Assembly (NCBI RefSeq): GCF_004799755.1
Contig: NZ_SLUB01000008.1
Coordinates: 62,001-126,000, forward strand
Reading direction: 5' to 3'
DNA: 64,000 bases
From: Bacillus timonensis
GTDB taxonomy: Bacteria; Bacillota; Bacilli; Bacillales; Bacillaceae_L
The translations under genes were made by a program, and so were the position numbers. The notes beneath the pieces are model-generated. The model had not been told where the DNA came from. It ran no database searches and worked only from the letters and a program-made list of their open reading frames with translations. Positions 8,441 through 17,633 of the stretch are shown piece by piece (the first letter of the stretch is position 1; every line of letters starts with the position of its first letter).

Positions 8441-8581
8441 ATGTACTACGGCGGATGCGGATGTTATGACGGATATGGGCATGGATATGGATATGGTGGT
8501 TATGGCTATCACCATGGCTTTGTATTAATTGTCGTACTATTTATCTTATTAATTATTGTTGGAGCTTCTTGGGTACGTTAA
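8441..8581 (+). CDS. YjcZ-family tiny sporulation membrane protein (46 aa)
   Basis: Short gene with start ATG behind AAAGGGAGATG. The product starts [20 protein letters not shown], a Gly/Tyr/His-rich head, followed by one hydrophobic segment ([18 protein letters not shown]) and a terminal Val-Arg. This is the layout of the YjcZ / tiny-transmembrane family found in Bacillus spores and sporulating cells. Function is unknown; the SscA spore assembly protein of B. subtilis is a related type. It has its own sigmaK-like promoter and a terminator at 8605-8648, so it is a single-gene unit. Confidence 0.85.
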   Translation: MYYGGCGCYDGYGHGYGYGGYGYHHGFVLIVVLFILLIIVGASWVR

Positions 8582-8604
8582 AAATATACAAAGCAATGAA
8601 TAGA

Positions 8605-8648
8605 GAGGTTCCTTTCACTAAAAGTGAAGGGAGCCATTTTTATTTGTG
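8605..8648 (+). terminator. Terminator after the YjcZ-family gene
   Basis: GGTTCCTTTCACT pairs with AGTGAAGGGAGCC across a four-base loop, then ATTTTTAT. Confidence 0.75.
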
Positions 8649-8789
8649 ATAGCAATAAAATGTAAACTACTATTGAAAAGTGTACGAAGGTTTATCATAA
8701 AAACATTATGTTAACCGGGTGTTTTTTTGAATAGAATATTACCCTCAAAACAAATGATAAAAGGTACATGTCTTTATTGAGGTGAGAGA

Positions 8790-9710
8790 ATGGATAATCA
8801 ATACGATGTCATCATTATTGGTGGGGGAATTGCTGGTTTACAGGCAGCGATTCAACTTGGAAGGTATAAACATAGAATCGCCGTCATTGATTCAAATGAT
8901 GGTCGTTCCACAATTTGTAGAAACTACCACAACATCTTAGGCTGGCCAGATGGAGTCAGTGGGGAAACATTAAGAAATCTAGGGAAAATGCATGCTGAAC
9001 GTTACGGTGTTTCGTTTATTCAAAATGAAGTAGTAAACATCGATAAAAACCAAGATACTTTTCAACTCCAATGTCGGGGTGGCGATGCATTTTTAGCAAA
9101 ACGATTACTACTTGCAACCGGCGTAAAGGACAATATTCCTGCCATTAAAAACATTTATAAATGCCTTGGTCTAACTGTCTATGTATGTCCTGATTGTGAC
9201 GGCTATGAAGTCGTTGATAAGCATGTGATAGTTATCGGTTCTGGGAAAACCGGGGCGAATATGGCACTGACGTTATCCTATTTTACAAGAAATATTACCT
9301 TCATCAATCATGACTGGAGTAACTTAGACCATGAAGTGATGTTGAAGTTGGAGGAAAAGGAGATTACTCATATCCAAGATGAAGTGGAGGAGATTTTACT
9401 TGATGAAAAAACCTCTGATTTTAAAGGGGTACGCTTGAAAAGCGGCAAAATCATGGAAGGAGAACGTGGATTTTTGGCGTTTGGGGGAAACGAGGTCCGC
9501 TCAGAACTTGCTACCCAGCTCGGTATTGAACGTTTAGAAAATAAACATATCGTCGTAGATCCAAGAACCAAAATGACAAATATTAAGCATGTGTGGGCAG
9601 CTGGAGATATAGCGGTTCATTCCGAGCAAACCACAATCGCCATGGGAGATGGTATGCAGGCAGCTATTTGGATTCATAAAAGCCTTTTGGATGAAAAAAC
9701 CTCCGAATAA
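8790..9710 (+). CDS. Thioredoxin-reductase-like NAD(P)/FAD oxidoreductase
   Basis: Flavoprotein of 306 aa with the two-nucleotide-domain build of low-molecular-weight thioredoxin reductases. FAD site GGGIAGLQAA at residues 11-20; NAD(P)H site VIVIGSGKTGANMAL (146-160); C-terminal FAD motif AAGDIAVHSEQT. A redox-active CxxC is present as CPDC (133-136) in the usual place, followed by DGYE, where classic TrxB has CATCDG. Length is close to TrxB (about 315 aa). With the altered CxxC and GSGKTG it is probably not the housekeeping TrxB; a dedicated electron acceptor is unknown. Start ATG behind GAGGTGAGA. Stand-alone gene upstream of the kam locus. Confidence 0.8.
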   Translation: MDNQYDVIIIGGGIAGLQAAIQLGRYKHRIAVIDSNDGRSTICRNYHNILGWPDGVSGETLRNLGKMHAERYGVSFIQNEVVNIDKNQDTFQLQCRGGDAFLAKRLLLATGVKDNIPAIKNIYKCLGLTVYVCPDCDGYEVVDKHVIVIGSGKTGANMALTLSYFTRNITFINHDWSNLDHEVMLKLEEKEITHIQDEVEEILLDEKTSDFKGVRLKSGKIMEGERGFLAFGGNEVRSELATQLGIERLENKHIVVDPRTKMTNIKHVWAAGDIAVHSEQTTIAMGDGMQAAIWIHKSLLDEKTSE

Positions 9711-9821
9711 CGAAATTATCATTCTATACATACATATGATGTAATAATAGGCTTTTTAATTATTTAAACGCTTACATTTTAAGCTGCTCGGCAATACCAT
9801 TTTTGGCGAGGAGGGTTCGTA

Positions 9822-11177
9822 ATGGACGAAACCCGCTTGATAAAACCTTTATTGGATAAGGATTATCCGATGATCAGCCATGGTGATGGAATCTATTTAT
9901 ATGATACAAACGGTAAAAGATACATCGACGGATCATCAGGGGCCATCACGGCAAGTATCGGTCATGGAGTCAAGGAAATCATTGAAGAAATTGAAAAACA
10001 GGCTCACAAAATATCATTTGTATACAGGTCACAATTCACAAGTGAGCCCGCTGAACAATTAGCCAAAAAACTAAGTGACTTAGCAAAAGGCGGTGAATAC
10101 TGGTCTTTTTTTGTGAACAGCGGTTCTGAGGCTACAGAGACCGCAATGAAAATTGCCATTCAATATTGGCAGGAAAAAGGCATTAAAGGAAAAAACAAAA
10201 TTTTATCCCGCTGGATGAGTTATCACGGAATCACGATCGGTGCGCTTTCTATGTCCGGACATAGCGGAAGAAGAGCCCGCTTCGTTCCTTTATTAGAGGA
10301 CTTCCCAACCATTCATCCACCGTATTGTTTCCGGTGTCCATTTAATGCCACATTTCCGTCCTGTAACCATATGTGTGCAACAGAGTTGGAACAGGCAATC
10401 AATCGGATTGGTGCGGAACATATTGCAGCCTTTATCGCCGAACCAATTATCGGTGCAGCAGGTGGGGCGATTGTCCCGCCTGAAGGCTATTATCAAGTCA
10501 TTAAAGAAATTTGCGAAAAGCATGACATTTTATTTATCGCCGACGAGGTCATGACCGGTATGGGGCGTACCGGTAAAATGTTTGCCCTTGAGCATTGGGA
10601 TACTGAGGCTGACATCATAGCCCTCGGTAAAGGGATGAGTGCAGGCTACACACCAGTTGCTGCGACCCTCGTAAGTGAAAAGGTAATGGAACCCATACAG
10701 AAGGGGTCAAAGCTCATCATGAGTGGACACACCTATAGTGCAAACCCTCAATCTGCAGCAGTTGCTTTAGCGGTTGTTGATTACATCGAGACTCATCATC
10801 TCGTTGAAAAATCTGAGAAACAAGGAAAATATCTCATTACAAAACTACAAGAATTACAAAATAACCATCCAATTATAGGTGATGTTCGCGGAAAAGGACT
10901 GATGTGTGGGATTGAGTTTGTGTCAGATATGATTACTAAATTTCCTTTTAAAAAGGAGATTGATCTAACGTCACTTATAGTTTCTCAAGGGCAGCATAAT
11001 GGTCTTCTCTTATATCCAGCAGCTGCTGGGATCGAAGGTATTGGTGGTGATGCCGTCCTTGTTGCTCCACCACTAACAATCACAAGAAATCAAGTCGATG
11101 AGCTAATCGAACTCCTTGATCAAACATTAAAGGATGTGGAAATGGAACTAAGGAATAATGGTGTCATATCAGCATAA
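9822..11177 (+). CDS. yodT: YodT-like class III aminotransferase of the kam locus
   Basis: PLP-dependent omega/acetylornithine-type aminotransferase, 451 aa. Active-site Lys270 in ALGKGMSAGY, the cofactor-binding DEVMTGMGRTG (241-251), and NSGSEATETAMK (99-110). First gene of a set in the order yodT-yodS-yodR-yodQ-yodP, then a regulator and kamA, matching the B. subtilis kamA-yodPQRST content in reversed order. It is likely to transaminate an intermediate of beta-lysine (or acetyl-beta-lysine) breakdown; the exact substrate is not established. Start ATG at 9822, 12 bases after GAGGAGGG. Gap to the next gene is 17 bases. Confidence 0.85.
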   Translation: MDETRLIKPLLDKDYPMISHGDGIYLYDTNGKRYIDGSSGAITASIGHGVKEIIEEIEKQAHKISFVYRSQFTSEPAEQLAKKLSDLAKGGEYWSFFVNSGSEATETAMKIAIQYWQEKGIKGKNKILSRWMSYHGITIGALSMSGHSGRRARFVPLLEDFPTIHPPYCFRCPFNATFPSCNHMCATELEQAINRIGAEHIAAFIAEPIIGAAGGAIVPPEGYYQVIKEICEKHDILFIADEVMTGMGRTGKMFALEHWDTEADIIALGKGMSAGYTPVAATLVSEKVMEPIQKGSKLIMSGHTYSANPQSAAVALAVVDYIETHHLVEKSEKQGKYLITKLQELQNNHPIIGDVRGKGLMCGIEFVSDMITKFPFKKEIDLTSLIVSQGQHNGLLLYPAAAGIEGIGGDAVLVAPPLTITRNQVDELIELLDQTLKDVEMELRNNGVISA

Positions 11178-11194
11178 TATGGAGGTGTCATAGA

Positions 11195-11890
11195 TTGATT
11201 GAAAATCGCTACAATAAAATTTCAACTCTAGAAGAGGCACTCGAACGTATCAATGATGGAACAACCGTAATGTTTGGGGGCTTTGGTGGGATAGGAAGCC
11301 CCCCGACTCTCATTGATGGGTTACTTGAGAAAAATGTCAGAGATTTGACTTTGATAGGAAATGACACGGGTTTTCCAAACATTGGAATTGGAAAACTCGT
11401 AAGCCGCGGTCATGCAAAAAAATGCATTGTCTCCCATATTGGTTCAAACCCGGTTGCAGGACAATTAATGACGGAAGGAAAAATGGAAATTGAATTTTCC
11501 CCACAAGGGACGCTTGCGGAACGAATTCGTGCAGGTGGAGTAGGACTTGGTGGTATTTTAGTAGATGTAGGTATTGATAATGAAATTGTATCAAATGGGA
11601 AACAAATCATTCACGTTGACGGTACAGATTATCTTTTAGAAAAGCCACTAACTGCTGATGTTTCCATTATTTTTGCGAAAAAGGCCGATCCATTTGGAAA
11701 CCTTGTCTATGACAAAAGTGCTCGAAATATGAATCCGCTTGTGGCAATGGCAGGTAAATTCACGATAGCCGAGGTTGAAGAAATTGTTCCACTTTCTGAA
11801 CTTGACCCAGAGGAAATTGTGACGCCTGGAATTTATGTCGATATGATCATCGAAAGCAGAGGGGTGAATTGGAAATGGGTATGGGAGTAG
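11195..11890 (+). CDS. yodS: 3-oxoacid CoA-transferase subunit A (YodS-like)
   Basis: Alpha subunit of a family I CoA-transferase, 231 aa. Motif MFGGFGGIGSPPTLIDGL near residue 26 is the usual glycine-rich CoA-binding block, and a long internal block FSPQGTLAERIRAGG...GGI follows. Start TTG at 11195, seven bases after GGAGGTG. It overlaps the beta subunit gene by 16 bases, as expected for a coupled pair. It should move CoA between an acyl-CoA and the keto- or amino-acid product of the beta-lysine route. Confidence 0.88.
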   Translation: MIENRYNKISTLEEALERINDGTTVMFGGFGGIGSPPTLIDGLLEKNVRDLTLIGNDTGFPNIGIGKLVSRGHAKKCIVSHIGSNPVAGQLMTEGKMEIEFSPQGTLAERIRAGGVGLGGILVDVGIDNEIVSNGKQIIHVDGTDYLLEKPLTADVSIIFAKKADPFGNLVYDKSARNMNPLVAMAGKFTIAEVEEIVPLSELDPEEIVTPGIYVDMIIESRGVNWKWVWE

Positions 11891-12516
11891 ATATTCGCAA
11901 CGCAATCGCCAAGAGAGCAGCCCAAGAGATTAAAGATGGAATGATTGTGAATTTAGGAATAGGGATTCCTTCCCTCGTTCCAAATCACCTACCTGCTGGC
12001 ATAAATGTCATGATCCATGCAGAAAACGGCATTTTAGGGATTGGTCCAAGCCCAGAAAAGGGTTGTGAAGACGAGAATCTTTGCAATGCTGCCGGATACC
12101 CAGTCACAACAGCAATCGGTTCTTCCTATTTTGATAGTTCAATTGCTTTTGGCATGATTCGTCGCGGGTATATTGATATCACCATTTTAGGCTCGCTTCA
12201 GGTCAGCGAAAAAGGTGACCTCGCTAACTGGATTGTTCCAGGCAAACGCGTTCCAGGTATGGGCGGAGCAATGGAGCTAGCACAAAAAGCGAAGAAAGTC
12301 ATTGTCTTAATGAATCATATCGACAAGCATGGAAACTCCAAAATTGTCAAGGAATGCAGTCTTCCACTCACCTCGAAAAGCTGTGTCAATCTCATCATCA
12401 CCGATATGGCTGTAATTGAGGTGAAGGAAGATGGCCTTCATTTACTTGAAGTAATGGCTCCTTTTACAGTCGAAGATGTCGTCAAAAATACAAGTGCCGA
12501 ATTGCAACTTTCCTAA
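11875..12516 (+). CDS. yodR: 3-oxoacid CoA-transferase subunit B (YodR-like)
   Basis: Beta (catalytic) subunit, about 213 aa. The active-site Glu lies in HAENGILGIGP near residue 50, the SENG-type motif of family I CoA-transferases; the block ending in DGLHLLEVMAP is also typical. I place the start at ATG 11875 (MGMGVDIRN) about nine bases behind GGGGTG; a TTG two codons upstream (11869) is possible. The open frame overlaps subunit A. With YodS it forms the transferase of the kam locus. Confidence 0.88.
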   Translation: MGMGVDIRNAIAKRAAQEIKDGMIVNLGIGIPSLVPNHLPAGINVMIHAENGILGIGPSPEKGCEDENLCNAAGYPVTTAIGSSYFDSSIAFGMIRRGYIDITILGSLQVSEKGDLANWIVPGKRVPGMGGAMELAQKAKKVIVLMNHIDKHGNSKIVKECSLPLTSKSCVNLIITDMAVIEVKEDGLHLLEVMAPFTVEDVVKNTSAELQLS

Positions 12517-12530
12517 GGGAGGAGAAATGT

Positions 12531-13802
12531 GTGGGTAACAATAACGCGAAAGTAAAAAAGTGGATACAAGAAAACAAGAACAAGGGGATACGTCTTTTAA
12601 AAAAGCTCGTTCAAGAACCGAGTCTCCAAGGGAATGAAAGGTCCTCACAAGCAATTATTATAGAAAAGTGCCGCCAGCTAGGGATGGAGATTGATATCTG
12701 GGAACCAAATGGTGCAGAACTGCTAAAGCATCCTTATTTCGTATCACCACGAACCACTTTTCTCGATAGCCCCAATGTTGTCGGTGTCCTTAAAGGGACA
12801 GGAGGTGGGAAATCGCTTCTTTTAAATGGTCATATTGATGTCGTACCAGAAGGTGATATTACCCAATGGGAGATGGATCCCTATTCTGCTGAAGTGAAGG
12901 ATGGAAAATTATATGGGCGTGGCTCCACCGATATGAAGGGTGGGAATGTAGCACTCCTTTTAGCAATTCAAGCCATCAAGGATTCAGGTATTCAATTAAA
13001 AGGTGATGTCATCTTTCAAAGTGTGATTGAAGAGGAAAGTGGTGGCGCTGGCACCCTTGCGACCATTTTAAGAGGATATAAAGCAGATGGGGCAATTATC
13101 CCGGAACCGACAAATATGAAGATATTTCCAAAACAACAAGGTTCCCAATGGTTTAAAATTGATATTTATGGTCGGATTGCACATGGCGGCACAAGGTATG
13201 AAGGTGTTAGTGCTATCGAAAAAGCGATGACCGTTATCAATCATCTGTTAAAACTTGAAATGATTCGCAATGGTGCAATCAATGATCCTTTATATAAAAA
13301 TACACCGATTCCTGTTCCGATCAATATTGGGAAAATTCATGGGGGAACATGGCCATCCTCTGTTCCGGACGTTGTCACAATTGAGGGGCGAATGGGAGTT
13401 GCACCAGAAGAAACAATTGACCACGCAAAAGCTGACATGCAACAATGGCTGAAAAAATTAGCCGAGATTGATAAATGGTTTGAGGAACATCCAGTTGAAC
13501 TTGAATGGTTTGGTGCACGATGGGTACCAGGCACGATTGAACCCGACCATGAACTTATGAATCTTTTAAAAAATAGCTTTAAACAGGTGAAAGGGAAAGA
13601 CCCCATTATTGAAGCATCCCCATGGGGCACAGACGGTGGGTTGTTAACAGCGGTAGGCAATATCCCAACAATCGTCTTTGGTCCTGGAACAACTGAGGTT
13701 GCCCATTATCCAAATGAATATATTGAACTTGAGCGAATGTTTGAAACGGCAGAAATTATCGCGCAAACGATTCTAGCATGGTGTGAAGTTTCAGAAGATT
13801 AA
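12531..13802 (+). CDS. yodQ: M20/ArgE-DapE-type deacylase (YodQ-like)
   Basis: Metal-dependent deacetylase/peptidase, 423 aa. Zinc-site blocks: LLNGHIDVVPEGD (first His/Asp pair), YGRGSTDMKGG (bridging Asp), EEESGGAG (catalytic Glu pair) and IIPEPTN (Asp/Glu ligand); C-terminal GPGTTEVAHYPNEYI carries the last His ligand. Start GTG behind AAGGGAGGAG, 14 bases after yodR. In the kam locus, acetyl-beta-lysine or an acylated breakdown product is a plausible substrate, since an acetyltransferase follows directly. Confidence 0.85.
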   Translation: MGNNNAKVKKWIQENKNKGIRLLKKLVQEPSLQGNERSSQAIIIEKCRQLGMEIDIWEPNGAELLKHPYFVSPRTTFLDSPNVVGVLKGTGGGKSLLLNGHIDVVPEGDITQWEMDPYSAEVKDGKLYGRGSTDMKGGNVALLLAIQAIKDSGIQLKGDVIFQSVIEEESGGAGTLATILRGYKADGAIIPEPTNMKIFPKQQGSQWFKIDIYGRIAHGGTRYEGVSAIEKAMTVINHLLKLEMIRNGAINDPLYKNTPIPVPINIGKIHGGTWPSSVPDVVTIEGRMGVAPEETIDHAKADMQQWLKKLAEIDKWFEEHPVELEWFGARWVPGTIEPDHELMNLLKNSFKQVKGKDPIIEASPWGTDGGLLTAVGNIPTIVFGPGTTEVAHYPNEYIELERMFETAEIIAQTILAWCEVSED

Positions 13803-13837
13803 TGATATGATGATAAAAACGATTTTAAGGAGGTTTG

Positions 13838-14695
13838 ATGTTGTCAGTTCAGAAGTATAGTGAACAAAAACAAATAAACGCCGCTACATATCAAGCAAGC
13901 ATTGTCATAGATTATTTTAATCGCAGGCTCAGAGTATTAGAATATCGGGGGAATCTATTTTCTCTTATTGATGAAGTTTACGAGATTGCCGTACAGCACT
14001 CCTTTGAAAAAATCATTTACATGGCAAAGCGAGAGGACCTTCATTGTTTAATGGCTCAAGGTTACATGATCGAAGCAATGATTTCTAAATATTTTAATGG
14101 CAGTGATGCTTATTTTGTAACCAAATACTTTACAAATGAAAGAAGAAACAGTGAAAAATGGATGGAAGAAGAAAAAATCATAACTGACATCTTACGCAAT
14201 CCACAGGAAAACAAGCAAACAGACACCGACTTTTTAATCCGCAAAGCAACACCTAAAGACGCCGGGCAACTGGCCGCGTTATATAATACTGTGTTTCAAA
14301 TCTATCCAACACCCTTAAACAACCCAGACTATATTCAGCAAGTGATGAAGGAATCGACTATTTTCTATGTGGTCGAAGATAACGGTACGATTATAAGTGT
14401 TGCCTCAGCCGAAGTGAACAGAGCCTTTTACAATGCAGAACTCACCGACTGTGCGACGCTTGATGCCTATCGAAAACATGGTTTAATGAAAAAGCTTTTA
14501 GTTCAGCTTGAAAAAGAACTCATAAGCAATGGAATTTATTGTGCCTACTCGATTGCGAGAGCTCTTTCATATGGTATGAATAAAAGCTTTTGCCAGTTAG
14601 GATACACGTATACTGGCAGACTCACAAACAATTGTTATATTTTTGATAAAATTGAAGATATGAATGTGTGGGTAAGAGATTTAACGGAGAAATAA
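13838..14695 (+). CDS. yodP: Putative beta-lysine N-acetyltransferase (AblB/YodP-like)
   Basis: GNAT-family enzyme, about 285 aa. The N-terminal ~130 residues are the AblB-specific domain; the C-terminal half is a GNAT fold (FLIRKATPKDAGQLAALYNTV, then SVASAEVN and ATLDAYRKHGLMKKLLVQLEKEL, the acetyl-CoA-binding helix). AblB acetylates beta-lysine to N-epsilon-acetyl-beta-lysine, an osmolyte in archaea. Start ATG at 13838 behind AAGGAGG (a TTG at 13841 is equally spaced). Together with lysine 2,3-aminomutase (kamA) this gives both steps of acetyl-beta-lysine synthesis. Confidence 0.85.
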   Translation: MLSVQKYSEQKQINAATYQASIVIDYFNRRLRVLEYRGNLFSLIDEVYEIAVQHSFEKIIYMAKREDLHCLMAQGYMIEAMISKYFNGSDAYFVTKYFTNERRNSEKWMEEEKIITDILRNPQENKQTDTDFLIRKATPKDAGQLAALYNTVFQIYPTPLNNPDYIQQVMKESTIFYVVEDNGTIISVASAEVNRAFYNAELTDCATLDAYRKHGLMKKLLVQLEKELISNGIYCAYSIARALSYGMNKSFCQLGYTYTGRLTNNCYIFDKIEDMNVWVRDLTEK

Positions 14696-14702
14696 TTAGC
14701 CG

Positions 14703-14729
14703 AATTTTCGGCGCCAAACGCCGGAATTT
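14703..14729 (+). terminator. GC-rich hairpin between yodP and the sigma-54 regulator gene
   Basis: ATTTTCGGCG (14704-14713) and CGCCGGAATT (14719-14728) form a stem with G-T pairs around a five-base loop. Only three T follow, so it may be a weak terminator or an RNA structure or operator rather than a full stop. Confidence 0.4.
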
Positions 14730-14756
14730 CATCATCCGATTAGGAGGTGGAGATGC

Positions 14757-16130
14757 ATGCAAATCGGAGAAGAACTCGTCATCGCCATTTTAGATAGCAT
14801 AGATGAAGCGATTCATGTTGTGAATGAGGAAGGAATCACCATCTTCTATAATCAGGTCGCAGCAGAGCATGATGGGCTTAGCCGCGAGGAGGTTCTTGGA
14901 AAACATCTTCTTGAGGTTTTTCCCTCCTTAAATGAAGACTCTAGTACTCTATTAAAAGTTATTCGCACAAAACAGCCGATTTTTCATCTCCCCCAAACCT
15001 ATAAAAATAAATGGGGAAAGCTGATTGATACAGTGAATACGACCCTTCCGATTAAAATGAATGGTACCTTTATTGGGGCTGTCGAGATTGGAAAGGATTA
15101 CTCTAAAATTAAAGATTTATCCAATAAATTAATGGACCTCCAATCAAAGGTTCGGGGTGTTTCAAAAAAGCCGAATGAAATTTACGGTGCTAAATACACC
15201 TTTCATGACATCCTGACGAAAAATGAGCGCTTCAATCATGTGAAGCAACAAGCAACCAAGGTTGCCAATTCTTCATCAACAGTCTTGGTTTATGGGGAGA
15301 CTGGCACTGGAAAAGAACTTCTTGTTCAAGCGATTCACAATGAATCAGCACGAAAACAGGCACCCTTTATTGCCCAAAACTGTGCAGCCTTACCAGAAAG
15401 CTTATTAGAAAGCATTTTATTTGGAACCGTAAAAGGCAGTTATACAGGTGCGGTCGACCGTGCCGGGTTATTTGAAATTGCCCATGGTGGAACACTCTTT
15501 TTAGACGAAATCAATTCAATGCCACTCGAACTCCAATCACGATTACTTCGTGTACTTGAAGATGGCATGGTGCGCAGAATTGGCAGCCCGAAAGCCCTTC
15601 AAGTCGATGTCCGGGTGATTGTTGCATTAAATAAATATCCTTCGGAATGTGTGAAGGCAGGGGAATTACGGCCGGATTTGTATTACCGATTAAATGTTTT
15701 TTCACTTGAGATTCCACCATTACGTGAACGAATTGGAGATATCCCTTACTTAGTGGATCATTTTATCGGAATGTATAATCATAGCTTTCAAAAAACTGTT
15801 TCTAAAGTGGACGAAGGGGTTCTCGACCTTTTCGCGCGTTACAAATGGCCAGGAAATGTACGTGAGTTAAAGCATATTATCGAACATGCAATGATTATGG
15901 CAGAGGGTGAGAGCCTGACCAAGGAATTACTGCCAAATCATCTTGTTGAATCACATGCGATTGTCTCATTACCATCGTTAAGACCACTGCGTGAAGCTTT
16001 ACAAGAAACGGAAACCACTTTAATTGAAGCGGCAATGAAAAAATCAGGCGGGAATATTAACAAGGCCGCAAAACTACTTGAAATCCCACGTCAAACCTTA
16101 CAGTACAAATTACAAAAAAAGAAATTTTAA
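14757..16130 (+). CDS. kamR: Sigma-54-dependent activator with PAS sensor (KamR-like)
   Basis: Enhancer-binding protein of 457 aa. Order: N-terminal PAS domain (about 5-115, [18 protein letters not shown]), AAA+ sigma-54 interaction domain (about 148-380) with Walker A GETGTGKE, the sigma-54 contact loop GSYTGA (a variant of GAFTGA), Walker [11 protein letters not shown] and an Arg-finger region, then a Fis-type helix-turn-helix at the C-terminus ([20 protein letters not shown]). Start ATG at 14757, four bases after AGGAGGTGGAG. A -24/-12 promoter lies 27 bases downstream, before kamA, so it almost certainly switches on kamA in response to a small ligand, probably lysine or a product. A sigma-54/KamR-controlled kam locus is known in B. 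thuringiensis. Confidence 0.88.
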   Translation: MQIGEELVIAILDSIDEAIHVVNEEGITIFYNQVAAEHDGLSREEVLGKHLLEVFPSLNEDSSTLLKVIRTKQPIFHLPQTYKNKWGKLIDTVNTTLPIKMNGTFIGAVEIGKDYSKIKDLSNKLMDLQSKVRGVSKKPNEIYGAKYTFHDILTKNERFNHVKQQATKVANSSSTVLVYGETGTGKELLVQAIHNESARKQAPFIAQNCAALPESLLESILFGTVKGSYTGAVDRAGLFEIAHGGTLFLDEINSMPLELQSRLLRVLEDGMVRRIGSPKALQVDVRVIVALNKYPSECVKAGELRPDLYYRLNVFSLEIPPLRERIGDIPYLVDHFIGMYNHSFQKTVSKVDEGVLDLFARYKWPGNVRELKHIIEHAMIMAEGESLTKELLPNHLVESHAIVSLPSLRPLREALQETETTLIEAAMKKSGGNINKAAKLLEIPRQTLQYKLQKKKF

Positions 16131-16156
16131 TCCAAATCTCTTTTCTACTTTAAAAG

Positions 16157-16173
16157 TTGGCATGCAACTTGCA
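16157..16173 (+). promoter_or_regulatory. Sigma-54 (-24/-12) promoter of kamA
   Basis: TTGGCATGCAACTTGCA: the GG (16159-16160) and GC (16171-16172) are exactly 10 bases apart, matching TGGCAC-N5-TTGCW closely. It lies 30 bases before the kamA start and directly behind the gene for a sigma-54 activator. Confidence 0.85.
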
Positions 16174-16202
16174 TGTTAATCAAAGTAGGGAGGAGATTTT
16201 TT

Positions 16203-17615
16203 ATGCAGATTAATTTATATAAGCCTCAGCGTCATTGGAAGGATATTGAATTATGGAAGGATGTAACAGAGGAGCAATGGAATGATTGGATTTGGCAATT
16301 AACCAATACCATTCGCACCATTGATGATTTACGTAAGGTCATAAACCTTACTCCAGAGGAAGAAGAGGGTGTCTTAATTTCGACAAAGACGATTCCTTTA
16401 AATATTACGCCTTATTATGCTTCGTTAATGAATCCAGATGATCCACGCTGTCCAATCCGGATGCAGTCAGTGCCAATTGGAAAGGAAATTTACAAGACAA
16501 AATACGATTTGGAGGATCCGCTGGAAGAAGACGAGGATTCCCCAGTCCCAGGGCTGACTCACCGATACCCAGACCGCGTCCTATTTTTAGTAACAAATCA
16601 ATGTTCAATGTACTGCCGCTATTGTACGAGAAGACGATTTTCCGGCCAAATCGGCATGGGGGTGCCGAAAAAACAGCTAGATGCTGCAATCGGTTATATC
16701 GCGAACACGCCTGAAGTGCGAGACGTACTCATTTCCGGTGGTGATGGTTTACTTATCAATGACAACATCCTTGAGTATATATTGAAAAATTTACGGGAGA
16801 TACCACATGTTGAAATCATTCGGATCGGAACGAGGGCTCCAGTCGTTTTCCCGCAACGAATTACTGAAAACCTGTGCAATATCTTAAAGAAATATCACCC
16901 AGTATGGTTGAATACCCATTTCAATACATCGATTGAGATTACAGAAGAAGCAAAGAAAGCATGTGAAATGTTGGTGAATGCTGGTGTTCCAGTCGGTAAC
17001 CAATCCGTTATTTTAGCAGGTATTAATGACAGCGTGGAAATTATGAAAAAGCTGATGCATGATTTAGTGAAGATTAGAGTTCGTCCATATTATATTTATC
17101 AATGTGACTTATCTGAAGGCATTGGTCACTTTAGAGCGCCTGTTTCAAAGGGTTTGGAAATCATCGAGGGTCTTCGTGGTCACACTTCAGGCTATGCTGT
17201 GCCAACTTTCGTCGTCGATGCACCTGGTGGAGGCGGAAAAATTGCAGTTCAGCCGAATTATCTGCTTTCGCAAAGCCCGGAAAAAGTGGTGTTACGTAAT
17301 TTTGAAGGAGTCATTACGACCTATCCAGAGCCAGAAAACTATGTAGCCGGCCGTGCAGACGCTTATTTTACAGAGCATGTCGGATCGCTCAATGATAAAA
17401 AATCGACTGCAGGTATAGCGGGGCTTCTAGGTGATGGATTCAACCTTGTCCCTGAAGGAATCAACCGAATTTCGCGGAGAAAGCAATACAATGAAGACCC
17501 AACACACAGCACATTAAAGGATAAACGCGATAAACGGGATGAGTTAAAAGAGAAAAAATACCAATCCACTTTGAAAAAAATGCAGGGAAATAAGGAAGAA
17601 GAGGCATCAAGCTAA
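16203..17615 (+). CDS. kamA: Lysine 2,3-aminomutase (KamA/AblA)
   Basis: Radical-SAM, PLP-dependent enzyme converting L-lysine to L-beta-lysine. The CxxxCxxC cluster motif is CSMYCRYC (Cys134, Cys138, Cys141, counted from the chosen start), followed by TRRRFSG; the C-terminal PGGGGK holds the likely PLP Lys. The last ~50 residues are a charged Lys/Glu tail. The open frame begins at 16173 inside the -12 promoter element; the start is set at ATG 16203 behind GGGAGGAG, giving 470 aa. Transcribed from the sigma-54 promoter at 16157. Followed by yokU with an 18-base gap. Confidence 0.95.
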   Translation: MQINLYKPQRHWKDIELWKDVTEEQWNDWIWQLTNTIRTIDDLRKVINLTPEEEEGVLISTKTIPLNITPYYASLMNPDDPRCPIRMQSVPIGKEIYKTKYDLEDPLEEDEDSPVPGLTHRYPDRVLFLVTNQCSMYCRYCTRRRFSGQIGMGVPKKQLDAAIGYIANTPEVRDVLISGGDGLLINDNILEYILKNLREIPHVEIIRIGTRAPVVFPQRITENLCNILKKYHPVWLNTHFNTSIEITEEAKKACEMLVNAGVPVGNQSVILAGINDSVEIMKKLMHDLVKIRVRPYYIYQCDLSEGIGHFRAPVSKGLEIIEGLRGHTSGYAVPTFVVDAPGGGGKIAVQPNYLLSQSPEKVVLRNFEGVITTYPEPENYVAGRADAYFTEHVGSLNDKKSTAGIAGLLGDGFNLVPEGINRISRRKQYNEDPTHSTLKDKRDKRDELKEKKYQSTLKKMQGNKEEEASS

Positions 17616-17633
17616 AGATAGGAGGTCAAATCT

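Noticed and set aside
9729-9736. CATACATA resembling a sigmaE -10 upstream of yodT
   Set aside because: No matching -35 at the correct distance; the B. subtilis counterpart is known to be sigmaE-controlled, but the sequence here does not prove it.
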